Below are positions 1 to 8,654 of a stretch of 18,453 bases of DNA, in pieces. The notes below the pieces were generated by a model that worked only from the letters and a program-made list of their open reading frames with translations, was not told where the DNA came from and did not search any database. The stretch is from Ruminococcaceae bacterium UBA3329 (GTDB lineage Bacteria > Bacillota > Clostridia > Oscillospirales > Acutalibacteraceae), in NCBI GenBank assembly GCA_002361875.1, contig DERX01000053.1, positions 1 through 18,453 of the forward strand, given 5' to 3'. Every line of letters starts with the position of its first letter. Positions within the stretch are counted from its first letter, which is position 1. The translations under genes and the position numbers were made by a program.

Positions 1-3000
1 GTCATACTCAAACTGGGTTTTACTACCGTCTGCGAGGGCGATTTCCTTTAAATTTCTGCCGTCCCATTTGTAGGTCTTGCCGTCATAAGATGTGGGATTG
101 CCTGCGTTGTCATATTTAACGGCTTTACCGTTAAAGGACGAAAGTCTGTCTTTCCACACAAGATAATTATACTCTGATGTCTTTGTTTCAAGAACCTCGC
201 CCAAGGTATCGCCCGTTGTAAATGCGTAAATTTTTTCTGTTTCTCTGTTTCCACCTTTATCATATGCATAAACATAAGTTTTATTTTGAACGGCGTCGTC
301 CACACGGACTAATTGGTCGGCTTCGTCGTAAGTGTAGCGGTAGCGAAGCTGTCTGCCGTCGCCCGAGCCTGAATACTCGTGGGTAATATTGCCGTTAGCG
401 TCATATTCATACGAGAATTCGTAATCCTTAAGCTTGTTTTCGCCGAGAATAACCGAGCTTAAAATGCTTTGAACCTTGCCCTTGCCGACTGTTCCGTCAC
501 TTTCATTATATGCGCCGTAAGAATAATCAGTCTCAATTTTAGTATACGGTTTTTCGGCGCTGCTGTCAACAGTGCGAAGCTCAATTGACTTTTCCTTTAC
601 ACGCCCGAAGCGGTCTGACTCGGATTTTAATGCAATTTCGTTATTTCCTGCGGTAATCTTTGTGCCGTCAGCATCTTGCTTTGTATTGTAAAGCGCCGCG
701 CCGCTAAACTCAAATTCATTGCCCTCGGCGTCCGTTCCTGCGTAATATATAAGGCCGTATTCACCTGTATACACAGCGGTAACACCGTCACAGCAGTAGG
801 TCTTGTGCCCGGTGCTGTTGTCAACTACCGAAATAACATTGCCGAGCGTGTCATAAGTGTACTCAAAGGTGTTTGTAACACCGCCGTCATAGCTTATTGC
901 GATTACTCTGCCGAATTCGTCGTAGGTATAATCAACAGTACCCTTGTTGCCGTAGGTTATTTTCTGTAGCTGACTGTGGTCGCCCGTGCTGTTGTATGTG
1001 TACGCCGCCACACTGCAAGAATCTGCAACAGCCGAGACAAGATGTGAACTGACTCTTTCAATATTGTTCCACTTGTCGTATTCAATGTAATAAGAAAATC
1101 CGTTGTGCGTAACTGTTGTAAGATTGCCGTTTGTGTAGCCGTAGCTTGTGCTGAATTTGCTTGCATCGGTTAAATTGGAAACAGTTTTTTCAGTCTTTGT
1201 CAGCTTTCCGCCGAGGCTGTATGTGTAATTTGTTCTGCTGCCTTTGGCATCTGTCTGCGATTTCAAAAGACCGTTATTCGTGTTGTAAGTATAACGAACG
1301 GTATTGCCGTTTTCGTTTTGGGAAGAGGTCAAATAGTTGCCGTCGGCGGAATATGTCCGCTTAATATTTATACTTTGAAGCTCTGAAAGCTCATATCCGC
1401 AGATTGTAATCGACAAAATATTGCCGTTGTCGTCATATTGTATGTCAAACATCTTTCTGCACGAAGAACAGGTACATAAGGCTTCATTTACACATGTGCA
1501 GGTGCAACGCGGGTTAGTGCAGTGCGAGCATTTGCAGGCTTTTTCCGTGTCAATTTGTGAATTAAATGAGTCTGCCTCTGTAATACCGCCCTCTGTTTCG
1601 GTGTTTTCGGTATTTTCGCCGCTCTCCGGCTCTTCGAAGGCCGCTTCATAGCCCATACAGTCCAATGTAAGAGATAAATCTGACACACAGACATCAGCTT
1701 TATGCTTTTTAAATTCAAACGATACTGTAACGGTTTCGGCATCTGCAAGCATAATAATTGAATTATTCAAATACTGCCAACCGTATACATAATCGTTGAC
1801 TGCCTTTTTCTCAACAACTGTGTTTAAAACATTTTCGCCGTTTTCATTTTTTGAATAATACTGATATGTGATTACAAGACCTGCAAAACGGTCGCCGAGG
1901 AAGCTTGTATTATCGGGTGAGATAATACCGAGGGAATTGTTTCCGTCATTCGAAACGGTATTTGATTTAATCCAACCGCCGAATGAAACAACATCGCCTT
2001 TTTTAGCGTTAACCGTTACAGTCTGACTCATTTTAATGTCAGCGTCAAAGGCTTTGTCATAAGAAACATAATTTCTGTTTTTGCCGTTAATTTCGGCAGA
2101 AGTTATATTGTAACTCCTGTTGTTGCTCCAACCGTTTATTCCGTTGTTAAACGAGCCGTTTGCCAGCAGATTGTAATTGCCTGCGCCGCTTTGATTTTCC
2201 AGCTGAACGGCGTCAACATAAAATGTTCCCGACGATGCAGAAACCCCGATTGTAACATCAATTCTTTTTGTATTTTCAGGTGCAATCAATACTAAATCAT
2301 ATCTTTTATAACCGTTCGCAATGCTTGGAACAAATCTTACATTAGAGGCTGTTTCGTTTCCGTTTTCGTCATAAGCCGTTATCTGCATAACAGCATTATT
2401 GTCTGCGGATGTTTCCGTTGCCTTAACATACGATGAAAATGTATATGCTCCGCCGCTCTGAACAGAAACAGACTGCGACACATTCTGCGAATCGTTTTCA
2501 GGGTTATTCAGATTAAATTTGACAGCCTTGCTTCCGTGATAAGCATTGTCCGAGTCAATAACAGGTAAAGTATCACCTTCAAAATTCCAATCAGCTGTTG
2601 TATTTTCAAAGCTTGTGTTCAAAAGCAGATTTTGAGAGCCCGGAGCAAGAATACCCGTATCCGCATTATATACATTGCCTTTTTCATCAACAATTTGCGA
2701 AACCAAACCGAATTTGTCAAACTGAATATTCTGCACTTTGCCGTAGGAATCATATATTTTAACTTCTCTCGGACCGAATGACGCAAATTTTATACAATTA
2801 CCTCTGGTATATGTCACCAAAGTGTTTTCTCTTGCATATTCAGTTACGGAATATATCCTGTTGTATGAAGTATATAAGTATGAAAGCTTGTATAAGTTTC
2901 TGTTTGATGCGCTTGATAAACGGTTTTGGGTGTCGTATGTATAATAAGCGTTACTGCCATCAGGATAGTTAACCTTGGTTAAATTACCGTCATCGTCATA

Positions 3001-5154
3001 ACTGTAGTCATTTTTAAGATATGTTGCTGTGCTTGAACCCGCATAAATTGCCGAGCCACCTGCGTTGTAGCACTTAATGCTTGAAAGCAATCCTTTGCTG
3101 TATGTAAAACGGTATTCTCTGCCGGTACCGTCCTTGATTCTGCTTATTCTATATAGGTCAGTTGTATTGTAATATGTAATTTCTATGGATTTATTTCGGC
3201 TGTTTGTGATTTTTACAAGTCTGCCGAGATTGTCAAAGGTTTCGGTATTTCCGTTATTTGAAATCTGAATATCGGTCGGTGAAAAATCGCTTTTGTTTTC
3301 AGAGGCGTTATATGTTACCGTAATTCCCGAAGAGCCGTAGACATCTTCAAATTCATCCGTAAATTTTAATTTGCCGTTTTCATCTTCTTCAATAGAAAAA
3401 TATCTTATACTGCCGTTTTCATCAGCGTAACATAAATATTCCTGTCCTAAATCATTTGAATATGAATATATAAATCTGTTGTAATTCGTGAGCCAGTTAT
3501 TACCGTATGGCGAAGAAACATTCCGATTTTGGAATATTGCAGTATTATACATAAATGAAATCTCAACAGGCATTATATTGCCGTCAATGGAGATATCGTC
3601 TCTTTTTATGAACAACTGTCTTGAAAAATTGTTTATATACGACATTCCTGCACATGCTATATCGTTTTGCTGATATGAATATGCGTCATTATATCCGCTT
3701 GTTTCAACATAATCGATTATCAGATATGTTGCCCCGTACGGCTCTCTTGTAAATAACAGAGCCGATGCAGGTATGCTGTTGTTATAACCTGCTATTGCAA
3801 TACCTAAATTATATCTTCTGCCGTTAAGCCAATTGTCAAATAATTCAGTAATATCAAAATGAATAGGTTCTGCCTCATCATAATTGTCCTTACCGGTATA
3901 AAAATCTAACGGTGTTGCAACTTTTTCCGGTTTAGTGTCATAAGTCACTGTTTGAAAATCACATTCCTCTTTGATTTCATAAGCGGCTAAATTTTTACCG
4001 CCACCAAAAGTCACAAACTGTACATTTGTTGGAGTAACGGCTTCAGTTAAGCATTTGATATTATTTATATCAAATTTTACATAAAGCTCAGAATATATAT
4101 CATTCGAAGCAATTTCATTTGTATTTTCGTCAACCGGTTTTCCGTTGGATATAACAGCTATTGATGTATTGTAAAAATTCTCGGTCGGTTTGTCACTTTC
4201 GACAAAGGCATTTTCACAGTATGATTCATCAGTTACCACAATAGCAGGGTCAATATTAACAGGATAAACACGCTCACTGCTGCTTGTCCACGCTGTTGAC
4301 GGAGTATATGTAAGCGTTATTGTGCCATCATTATTGTTTGAAACCGCAACATCAATATCGTATGACCAGCCGTAATTTGAGTCTGTCATTACAGGTCTCG
4401 GAACAGAAAATTTAATTTCATCTCCGTCATAAAAATTAATACTGCCGTCATCATTGAGCGTATAGCTTAATTCCCCGATTCGAAATTCAAAAGAGTATGA
4501 GCTTTTCAAATCGTCTTTGCTTGAAACGATTATATTTTCTTTTACAGAATTGGGCAATACGGTATACTGAATATCCGTTCCTTTGCACGCATCTTTATAT
4601 GTAACGCTTGACTGTGTATTTGCAAATGCATCGCCGGCAGCTCCAATATTACTATCCACCTCAGCGATGGAGTTTTCAACATTGCCTACGCTTATGTCAA
4701 CATCATTAACGGAAAATGAAAGCTGACTGTCGCCCGATTCAACGGTTATCTGCCGGTCATCTGAAATTTCACTCGGAAATAAAACATCAAATGAGTTGCT
4801 GATGTTTGTAAGCATACCGTTTTCAGATATAAGACTGTTGTTAATCTCTTCCCATACGCCGTTATCTAAAAAATGAATAGGAGATTTAGAGACAAAAGCT
4901 GTGTAACTGCCGTCAGTCCTTTTATATACTTTAGTGTACTCGTCTCTTTTTTCTGCAACCTCATACAGTATGTCGGAAGTATTTTCTTTTTTTGCATTGG
5001 GATTTTCAATTAAATTGTTTATATAAGAACTGCTGCTTACTTGCTCTTGATAGGCTTCTGCCATAGTTTGCAAAGGTAATATCTCTGCAATAAACAAAGT
5101 GGAAAGAAATACTGCCAAAAATTTTGAAATAAAACCAATAAATTTCTTTTTCAT
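1..5154 (-). CDS. Secreted RHS/YD-repeat wall-associated protein, C-terminus cut by window edge
   Basis: The minus strand reads 1718 codons from the ATG at 5154 to base 1 without a stop, so the C-terminus lies outside the window. Residues 1-32 form a signal peptide (KKK, hydrophobic core, TMA before the likely cut). A DNRLRE-like beta domain follows at about 295-480 with a DNWLNGRRYNLGI motif. An RHS entry region at about 490-640 leads into a first block of YD repeats (motifs such as YDDDGNLTKVNYPDG) at 640-830. Two jelly-roll, carbohydrate-binding-like domains lie at about 840-985 and 990-1170, each opening with NLL.N.SF. Then come an acidic linker, nine cysteines at 1207-1232, and a second YD block from about 1235 to the edge. 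A GGGGGA ribosome site precedes the start. RHS proteins form beta shells that often enclose a variable C-terminal toxin; whether this one does cannot be seen. A surface adhesin or wall role is equally possible. Confidence 0.93.
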   Translation of the reverse strand, partial: MKKKFIGFISKFLAVFLSTLFIAEILPLQTMAEAYQEQVSSSSYINNLIENPNAKKENTSDILYEVAEKRDEYTKVYKRTDGSYTAFVSKSPIHFLDNGVWEEINNSLISENGMLTNISNSFDVLFPSEISDDRQITVESGDSQLSFSVNDVDISVGNVENSIAEVDSNIGAAGDAFANTQSSVTYKDACKGTDIQYTVLPNSVKENIIVSSKDDLKSSYSFEFRIGELSYTLNDDGSINFYDGDEIKFSVPRPVMTDSNYGWSYDIDVAVSNNNDGTITLTYTPSTAWTSSSERVYPVNIDPAIVVTDESYCENAFVESDKPTENFYNTSIAVISNGKPVDENTNEIASNDIYSELYVKFDINNIKCLTEAVTPTNVQFVTFGGGKNLAAYEIKEECDFQTVTYDTKPEKVATPLDFYTGKDNYDEAEPIHFDITELFDNWLNGRRYNLGIAIAGYNNSIPASALLFTREPYGATYLIIDYVETSGYNDAYSYQQNDIACAGMSYINNFSRQLFIKRDDISIDGNIMPVEISFMYNTAIFQNRNVSSPYGNNWLTNYNRFIYSYSNDLGQEYLCYADENGSIRYFSIEEDENGKLKFTDEFEDVYGSSGITVTYNASENKSDFSPTDIQISNNGNTETFDNLGRLVKITNSRNKSIEITYYNTTDLYRISRIKDGTGREYRFTYSKGLLSSIKCYNAGGSAIYAGSSTATYLKNDYSYDDDGNLTKVNYPDGSNAYYTYDTQNRLSSASNRNLYKLSYLYTSYNRIYSVTEYARENTLVTYTRGNCIKFASFGPREVKIYDSYGKVQNIQFDKFGLVSQIVDEKGNVYNADTGILAPGSQNLLLNTSFENTTADWNFEGDTLPVIDSDNAYHGSKAVKFNLNNPENDSQNVSQSVSVQSGGAYTFSSYVKATETSADNNAVMQITAYDENGNETASNVRFVPSIANGYKRYDLVLIAPENTKRIDVTIGVSASSGTFYVDAVQLENQSGAGNYNLLANGSFNNGINGWSNNRSYNITSAEINGKNRNYVSYDKAFDADIKMSQTVTVNAKKGDVVSFGGWIKSNTVSNDGNNSLGIISPDNTSFLGDRFAGLVITYQYYSKNENGENVLNTVVEKKAVNDYVYGWQYLNNSIIMLADAETVTVSFEFKKHKADVCVSDLSLTLDCMGYEAAFEEPESGENTENTETEGGITEADSFNSQIDTEKACKCSHCTNPRCTCTCVNEALCTCSSCRKMFDIQYDDNGNILSITICGYELSELQSINIKRTYSADGNYLTSSQNENGNTVRYTYNTNNGLLKSQTDAKGSRTNYTYSLGGKLTKTEKTVSNLTDASKFSTSYGYTNGNLTTVTHNGFSYYIEYDKWNNIERVSSHLVSAVADSCSVAAYTYNSTGDHSQLQKITYGNKGTVDYTYDEFGRVIAISYDGGVTNTFEYTYDTLGNVISVVDNSTGHKTYCCDGVTAVYTGEYGLIYYAGTDAEGNEFEFSGAALYNTKQDADGTKITAGNNEIALKSESDRFGRVKEKSIELRTVDSSAEKPYTKIETDYSYGAYNESDGTVGKGKVQSILSSVILGENKLKDYEFSYEYDANGNITHEYSGSGDGRQLRYRYTYDEADQLVRVDDAVQNKTYVYAYDKGGNRETEKIYAFTTGDTLGEVLETKTSEYNYLVWKDRLSSFNGKAVKYDNAGNPTSYDGKTYKWDGRNLKEIALADGSKTQFEYD
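1459..1536 (-). other. Nine-cysteine cluster within the RHS protein
   Basis: Codons 1207-1232 of the RHS gene hold nine cysteines in 26 residues: Cys 1207, 1209, 1212, 1217, 1219, 1221, 1227, 1229 and 1232, plus one His at 1211. The pattern is CxC-x2-C, a CxCxC core, then CxC-x2-C. It sits between the acidic Thr/Glu-rich linker and the second YD-repeat block. The spacing fits a metal-binding or disulfide knot. The rest of the protein has few cysteines, so the cluster is a discrete module. Confidence 0.85.
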
Positions 5155-5179
5155 AAAAAGTCCCCCACTTTTAAACTAC

Positions 5180-5185
5180 ATTATA
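5180..5185 (-). promoter_or_regulatory. Possible -10 box for the RHS gene
   Basis: On the minus strand TATAAT lies 25 bases upstream of the RHS start codon. No good -35 hexamer is found 16-18 bases further up, so this promoter is weakly supported or needs an activator. Confidence 0.35.
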
Positions 5186-5217
5186 TTTCTAATAAATATA
5201 ACAGTTGAGAGATTGAT

Positions 5218-5249
5218 TTTCTGACAAAATTTGAAAATTTTGTCAGAAA
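5218..5249. repeat. Perfect 13-bp AT-rich palindrome
   Basis: TTTCTGACAAAAT and ATTTTGTCAGAAA are exact inverted copies separated by TTGAAA. The palindrome lies between the divergent starts of the RHS gene (minus) and the structured RNA (plus). Its right arm contains TTGTCA, a possible -35 for the RNA. It could be a regulator binding site or a weak hairpin; it lacks the GC-rich stem expected of a terminator. Confidence 0.6.
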
Positions 5250-5270
5250 TATTTTTTGAAATGTCATAAT
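5240..5270 (+). promoter_or_regulatory. Possible promoter for the plus-strand structured RNA
   Basis: TTGTCA (5240-5245) and CATAAT (5265-5270) are spaced by 19 bases, which is longer than ideal. They would start transcription near 5277. The bases GTCATA at 5263-5268 can also pair with TATGAC at 5359-5364, which would instead argue for a start further upstream, so the exact 5-prime end is unresolved. Confidence 0.35.
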
Positions 5271-5456
5271 ATTCTTTTGGGTATTAGCCGAACTCTTATT
5301 GTAAAGCAATAGTAACTGTCGGGCAGTCCGAGTTGCTTGTCATATCCCAAAAGAACGCTATGACGAAGATGACATACCGACAGTGCGTAAGTTATCGACC
5401 GTCTCCACCGGTCGAGAGCCTCGACACGCAATTTTGCGTACGAGGCATTCTTTTTT
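5263..5456 (+). ncRNA. Structured non-coding RNA with predicted pseudoknot and intrinsic terminator
   Basis: No convincing protein is encoded here, yet helices pair exactly. P1 pairs GTCATA (5263-5268) with 5359-5364. P1 continues past a 3x3 internal loop with TTCTTTTGGG (5272-5281) against 5346-5355. Inside it, AACTC (5291-5295) pairs with GAGTT (5330-5334), and TTATTG (5296-5301) forms a hairpin with 5307-5312. ACTGTCGG (5315-5322) lies inside the P1 loop and pairs with CCGACAGT (5377-5384) outside it, giving an 8-bp pseudoknot. A hairpin CGACCG (5396-5401)/CGGTCG (5409-5414) and a terminator hairpin follow. The 3-prime T-tract fixes the plus strand. The length is about 180-195 nt. It does not match 6S, tmRNA, SRP RNA, RNase P or common riboswitch signatures I know. 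A raiA-motif-like clostridial RNA is one candidate that I cannot verify from memory. Confidence 0.65.
5418..5456 (+). terminator. Intrinsic terminator of the structured RNA
   Basis: GCCTCG (5418-5423) pairs with CGAGGC (5441-5446). A second stem, ACGCA with TGCGT, stacks inside, and ATTCTTTTTT follows. The T-run is only on the plus strand, so this marks the 3-prime end of a plus-strand transcript. Confidence 0.8.
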
Positions 5457-5462
5457 GTTACG

Positions 5463-5484
5463 GTTTAAATTATCATATTTAAAC
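5463..5484. repeat. 8-bp inverted repeat
   Basis: GTTTAAAT (5463-5470) and ATTTAAAC (5477-5484) are perfect inverted copies around TATCAT. The element lies between the RNA terminator and the lacZ operon terminator. No T-tract follows and no gene starts next to it, so its role is unclear. Confidence 0.4.
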
Positions 5485-5511
5485 TACATCTTCTCCCTGC
5501 CATACGAATAT

Positions 5512-5547
5512 AAAAAAGACTGCAAACGAAAAGTTCGCAGTCTTTTT
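5512..5547 (-). terminator. Terminator downstream of the lacZ operon, possibly bidirectional
   Basis: AAAAAGACTGC (5513-5523) pairs with GCAGTCTTTTT (5537-5547), an 11-bp stem with T-runs on both strands. It lies about 80 bases beyond the lacZ stop codon and so ends the minus-strand operon. It could also catch plus-strand read-through from the RNA gene. Confidence 0.85.
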
Positions 5548-5624
5548 GATATTTATGCAGTTTTCTGTCTGACACAGAACACAGAAAGCCGCCCCTGATT
5601 GTCTTTAAATCAGTAATATGATAT

Positions 5625-8600
5625 TTATTGATCCTTTTCTGCTGTTTCTACCTCAAAAGAGTAGGATAGAGGCTTTGAATAGCCGAATGAAATTATATGC
5701 TCTTTTGATGGTATCGGTCCGCAGCTGCCTGAACCCGTTCCTCTTACAAAGCCGTCAACCGTCAGATAGGTTGTGTCGGTATCGGGTAAATCCTCAATAT
5801 GCTTTGCTTTTTTCAGCTGTTCAAGAGTAAAGTGATTTGCATTGAAATTGATGTTTTTGTAAAGAGCGTTTATTCGTATTGAATTTCCGTTTGCATTTGC
5901 AAGAATACCGTAACGCACATCTCCTCTGTTGCCCGAATCCTGCGGCTTAATGTATTTATGCGCCATATCCGTAACGGTTGTTTCGTAAATTCCTATCGGT
6001 GCGTGCTCCTTGAAATCGGAATAATTCTCGGCATCACCTCTGCCGTAGTACTTTACATTTTCAAATTCACTGTTAAGTTCAGCGTGAATACCGAAACGGG
6101 GAAGCTGGTCTGTCAGCGGACAAACCTTATTAAGAGAAGCATTAACTGTGATTTTACCGTTTTCATCAAAGAAGTAATCGACATTTGCCCTTGCAAGAAC
6201 AAATATGCCCCTTGTCACAAAATTATAAACAGTACTGATGTACGGAATATTTCCGTTACCGGTTTTCTTGCTCTTCAGCTTGCAGGAAATCAGCTTCGTC
6301 CTTGCAGTATCAAGACCGATAATTTTCCAGAAAATCACCATATACTGGTCATTGTCAAGCCGACCTCTGTAAATGTGCGGGACAAAACCGTTTGCACCGT
6401 CAAGGGGATTTGCTTTGAGATATTCATTCCCGTTTTTAATAAGGCTTACAAGTCCCTTTGCCTTATCAAACCTTGCACTGCCGTTTTTATATTTTACGAG
6501 AATTTCATTGCCGTTAACCGAAATCTCAGCACTTTTAATTGGGCTGTCCGCCGACTTAGTTGCCTTTCGGGAAACAGTGACCTGCTCCTCGGCGATTTTA
6601 TCACCGCTGACTTTATCAGTATAAATAAAGTTTACGAAAATGTCACAGTCGGTCTTGTCAAGTAACGGGGAATTTATTTGTACAGTTTTGCGTTCCTGTG
6701 CAGAGAGAATATCACCGATGTTTCCGTTCTCTGCCACTTCTCCGTCAACAAGAATTTTATAGTCAATTTGAATAGCCGAACTGTCGCAAAAGTACAGAGT
6801 ATTCCAAAGATCAAAACTGTTATAGCCAACATATTTTGCTCTTATGGGTCTGTAGCAAGCCTTCATTTCAAGTGCGCCGCTGGAAGGCTTTCTGTCAGGA
6901 TAAAAAAGACCGTCAACGCAGAAATTGCCGTCGTGAATAGGCTCGTTATGATCGCCGCCGTATGTCCATTTATATTTTGCATTTTCATCGTAAACACTGT
7001 GGTCTGCCCATTCCCAAATGCAGCCGCCCATAAACTGCTCTGACGAATAGAAAAGCTGCATATATTCTTCAAGTCCGCCGGGGCCGTTGCCCATTGCGTG
7101 GGCATATTCGCACTGGAAGAACGGCTTGCCCTTATATTTACTGCCTGCCGTGCCGTTAAGAATTTTCCTCATAAGGTCGGGTGTGCCGTACATTCTTGAA
7201 ACAACATCGTACGCCCAGCGTTTACTGCGATTTACGCCCTCATAATGAACGGGAATTTCGGGATTGACCTTTTTAAGATAATCGTAACATACATCCTGAC
7301 ACTTGTAACCGCCCGACTCGTTGCCGAGACTCCACATCGTAATGCTTGGGTGGTTTTTATCTCTGCCGTACATTCTCTTAACCCTGTCAAGGTAATGTGT
7401 CGCCCATTTTACATCATTGCTTAATCGGTTGGGATTGTATGTACTGTGCGGAATGGCATAAAAGCCGTGTGTTTCAATATCCGCCTCGTCAACAACATAA
7501 AGACCGTACATATCGCACATTGTGAGGAAAGCAGGGTCAGGCGGGTAGTGAGAGGTACGCACTGCATTGCAGTTGTATTCCTTCATAAGCTGAATGTCAA
7601 GCTCCATATCGTCAAGCGACATTGCGTAGCCCTTTGTCATATGAGTGTCGTGGTGGTTAACGCCTTTAAATTTAATCGGCTGACCGTTGAAATAGAACAC
7701 CTCGCCCTTGATTTCAACATTTTTAAAGCCGCAGTATGTTCTTATTGCCTCAATCTCTTTATCATCTTTATAAAGAACAATTGTAAGCTCATAAAGATCG
7801 GGCGTTTCGGCAGTCCATTCACTGACAGTAAGATTTGAAAGTGTAATGCTCTTTTCAGGCAAAAGCTCTGCACAAATTGCAGGTGTTTCTTCTGCTGACT
7901 TAATTTGGATTTTTGTATTCTCTTGGAATTTGCCGTCAATTTTGATTTCAAGGTTATATGTACCATCACTGTTCTTACTTGAACGCAGAGTAAAATCGTT
8001 TATGTAGCTTTCTTCAAATTCCGTAATAAGTACATCGCGGAAAATGCCGTTTTCCCTGAACATATCCTGACACTCAAGATATGTGCCGTTGCTCCATTTG
8101 TAGTTTACAACGACAATTTCATTTGAGCCGTTCTGCAAAAATGCAGTAATATCAAACTCGGCAGTGTTGTGCGAGCCTTCACTGTACCCGACATATTCGC
8201 CGTTTATGTAAAATGAAAATGCGCCCGCAACGCCGAGAAAAGAAATAGTACGGCGTTTATCTGCATTGCTTATTTCAATGTTTTTTCTGTATATGCCCGT
8301 TGCCACATCAAAGGGGATATGCGGCGGCCTTTTCGGGAAAGGATAGCGGGTGTTAATGTAAGCTATTTGGTCATAGCCTGTTCTTTGCCAAGTGCAAGGA
8401 ACGGTTATCTTGTCAAATTTTGCCGTATCGGTTGAAAAGTCATCGGGCACAAGACTCAATTTTTCATAATATGCAAAATCCCATTCACCGCTGATAGCTG
8501 TTACTCTGTCCGAAAGATAACGCTCGTTTTTATAATCGGTTTTTGAAATTTTCTCTGCCGATGAAAACGGAACAAAATAGCTTCTTTCGGGGAGCTTGTT

Positions 8601-8654
8601 TTCTTCAAAAATGCTGAAATCCGTATGGAGATTTTTTCTTATTTTATAATTCAT
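5625..8654 (-). CDS. lacZ: GH2 beta-galactosidase (LacZ type)
   Basis: The 1009-residue protein is close to the usual LacZ length (about 1020) and hydrolyses terminal beta-galactosides. An N-terminal sugar-binding jelly roll (about 1-210) is followed by an Ig-like domain (about 212-308), a TIM barrel (about 310-600), and a C-terminal beta-galactosidase small-chain domain (about 740-1005). In the barrel, SLGNES gives the acid/base Glu446 and FFQCEYAHAMGN gives the nucleophile Glu516. GVNHHDTH (331-338) and the WEWADH motif (547-552) are also typical. No signal peptide is present, so it is cytoplasmic. Its ATG lies inside the end of the upstream gene (11-base overlap) behind AGAGGG, which implies translational coupling. 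The family assignment is firm. The natural substrate (lactose or another beta-galactoside) is inference from the family. Confidence 0.96.
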   Translation of the reverse strand: MNYKIRKNLHTDFSIFEENKLPERSYFVPFSSAEKISKTDYKNERYLSDRVTAISGEWDFAYYEKLSLVPDDFSTDTAKFDKITVPCTWQRTGYDQIAYINTRYPFPKRPPHIPFDVATGIYRKNIEISNADKRRTISFLGVAGAFSFYINGEYVGYSEGSHNTAEFDITAFLQNGSNEIVVVNYKWSNGTYLECQDMFRENGIFRDVLITEFEESYINDFTLRSSKNSDGTYNLEIKIDGKFQENTKIQIKSAEETPAICAELLPEKSITLSNLTVSEWTAETPDLYELTIVLYKDDKEIEAIRTYCGFKNVEIKGEVFYFNGQPIKFKGVNHHDTHMTKGYAMSLDDMELDIQLMKEYNCNAVRTSHYPPDPAFLTMCDMYGLYVVDEADIETHGFYAIPHSTYNPNRLSNDVKWATHYLDRVKRMYGRDKNHPSITMWSLGNESGGYKCQDVCYDYLKKVNPEIPVHYEGVNRSKRWAYDVVSRMYGTPDLMRKILNGTAGSKYKGKPFFQCEYAHAMGNGPGGLEEYMQLFYSSEQFMGGCIWEWADHSVYDENAKYKWTYGGDHNEPIHDGNFCVDGLFYPDRKPSSGALEMKACYRPIRAKYVGYNSFDLWNTLYFCDSSAIQIDYKILVDGEVAENGNIGDILSAQERKTVQINSPLLDKTDCDIFVNFIYTDKVSGDKIAEEQVTVSRKATKSADSPIKSAEISVNGNEILVKYKNGSARFDKAKGLVSLIKNGNEYLKANPLDGANGFVPHIYRGRLDNDQYMVIFWKIIGLDTARTKLISCKLKSKKTGNGNIPYISTVYNFVTRGIFVLARANVDYFFDENGKITVNASLNKVCPLTDQLPRFGIHAELNSEFENVKYYGRGDAENYSDFKEHAPIGIYETTVTDMAHKYIKPQDSGNRGDVRYGILANANGNSIRINALYKNINFNANHFTLEQLKKAKHIEDLPDTDTTYLTVDGFVRGTGSGSCGPIPSKEHIISFGYSKPLSYSFEVETAEKDQ

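Noticed and set aside
5263..5456. 6S RNA, tmRNA, RNase P RNA or T-box identity for the structured RNA
   Set aside because: The ends do not pair as in 6S, and no tmRNA tag region, RNase P core motif or T-box consensus is present.
5383..5598. 71-codon plus-strand open frame
   Set aside because: It runs through the structured RNA and its terminator hairpin, has no ribosome site, and its Arg-rich start is what stem sequences give when translated.
5958..6665. 235-codon plus-strand open frame inside lacZ
   Set aside because: It is antisense to the conserved GH2 C-terminal region, without ribosome site or recognisable domain.
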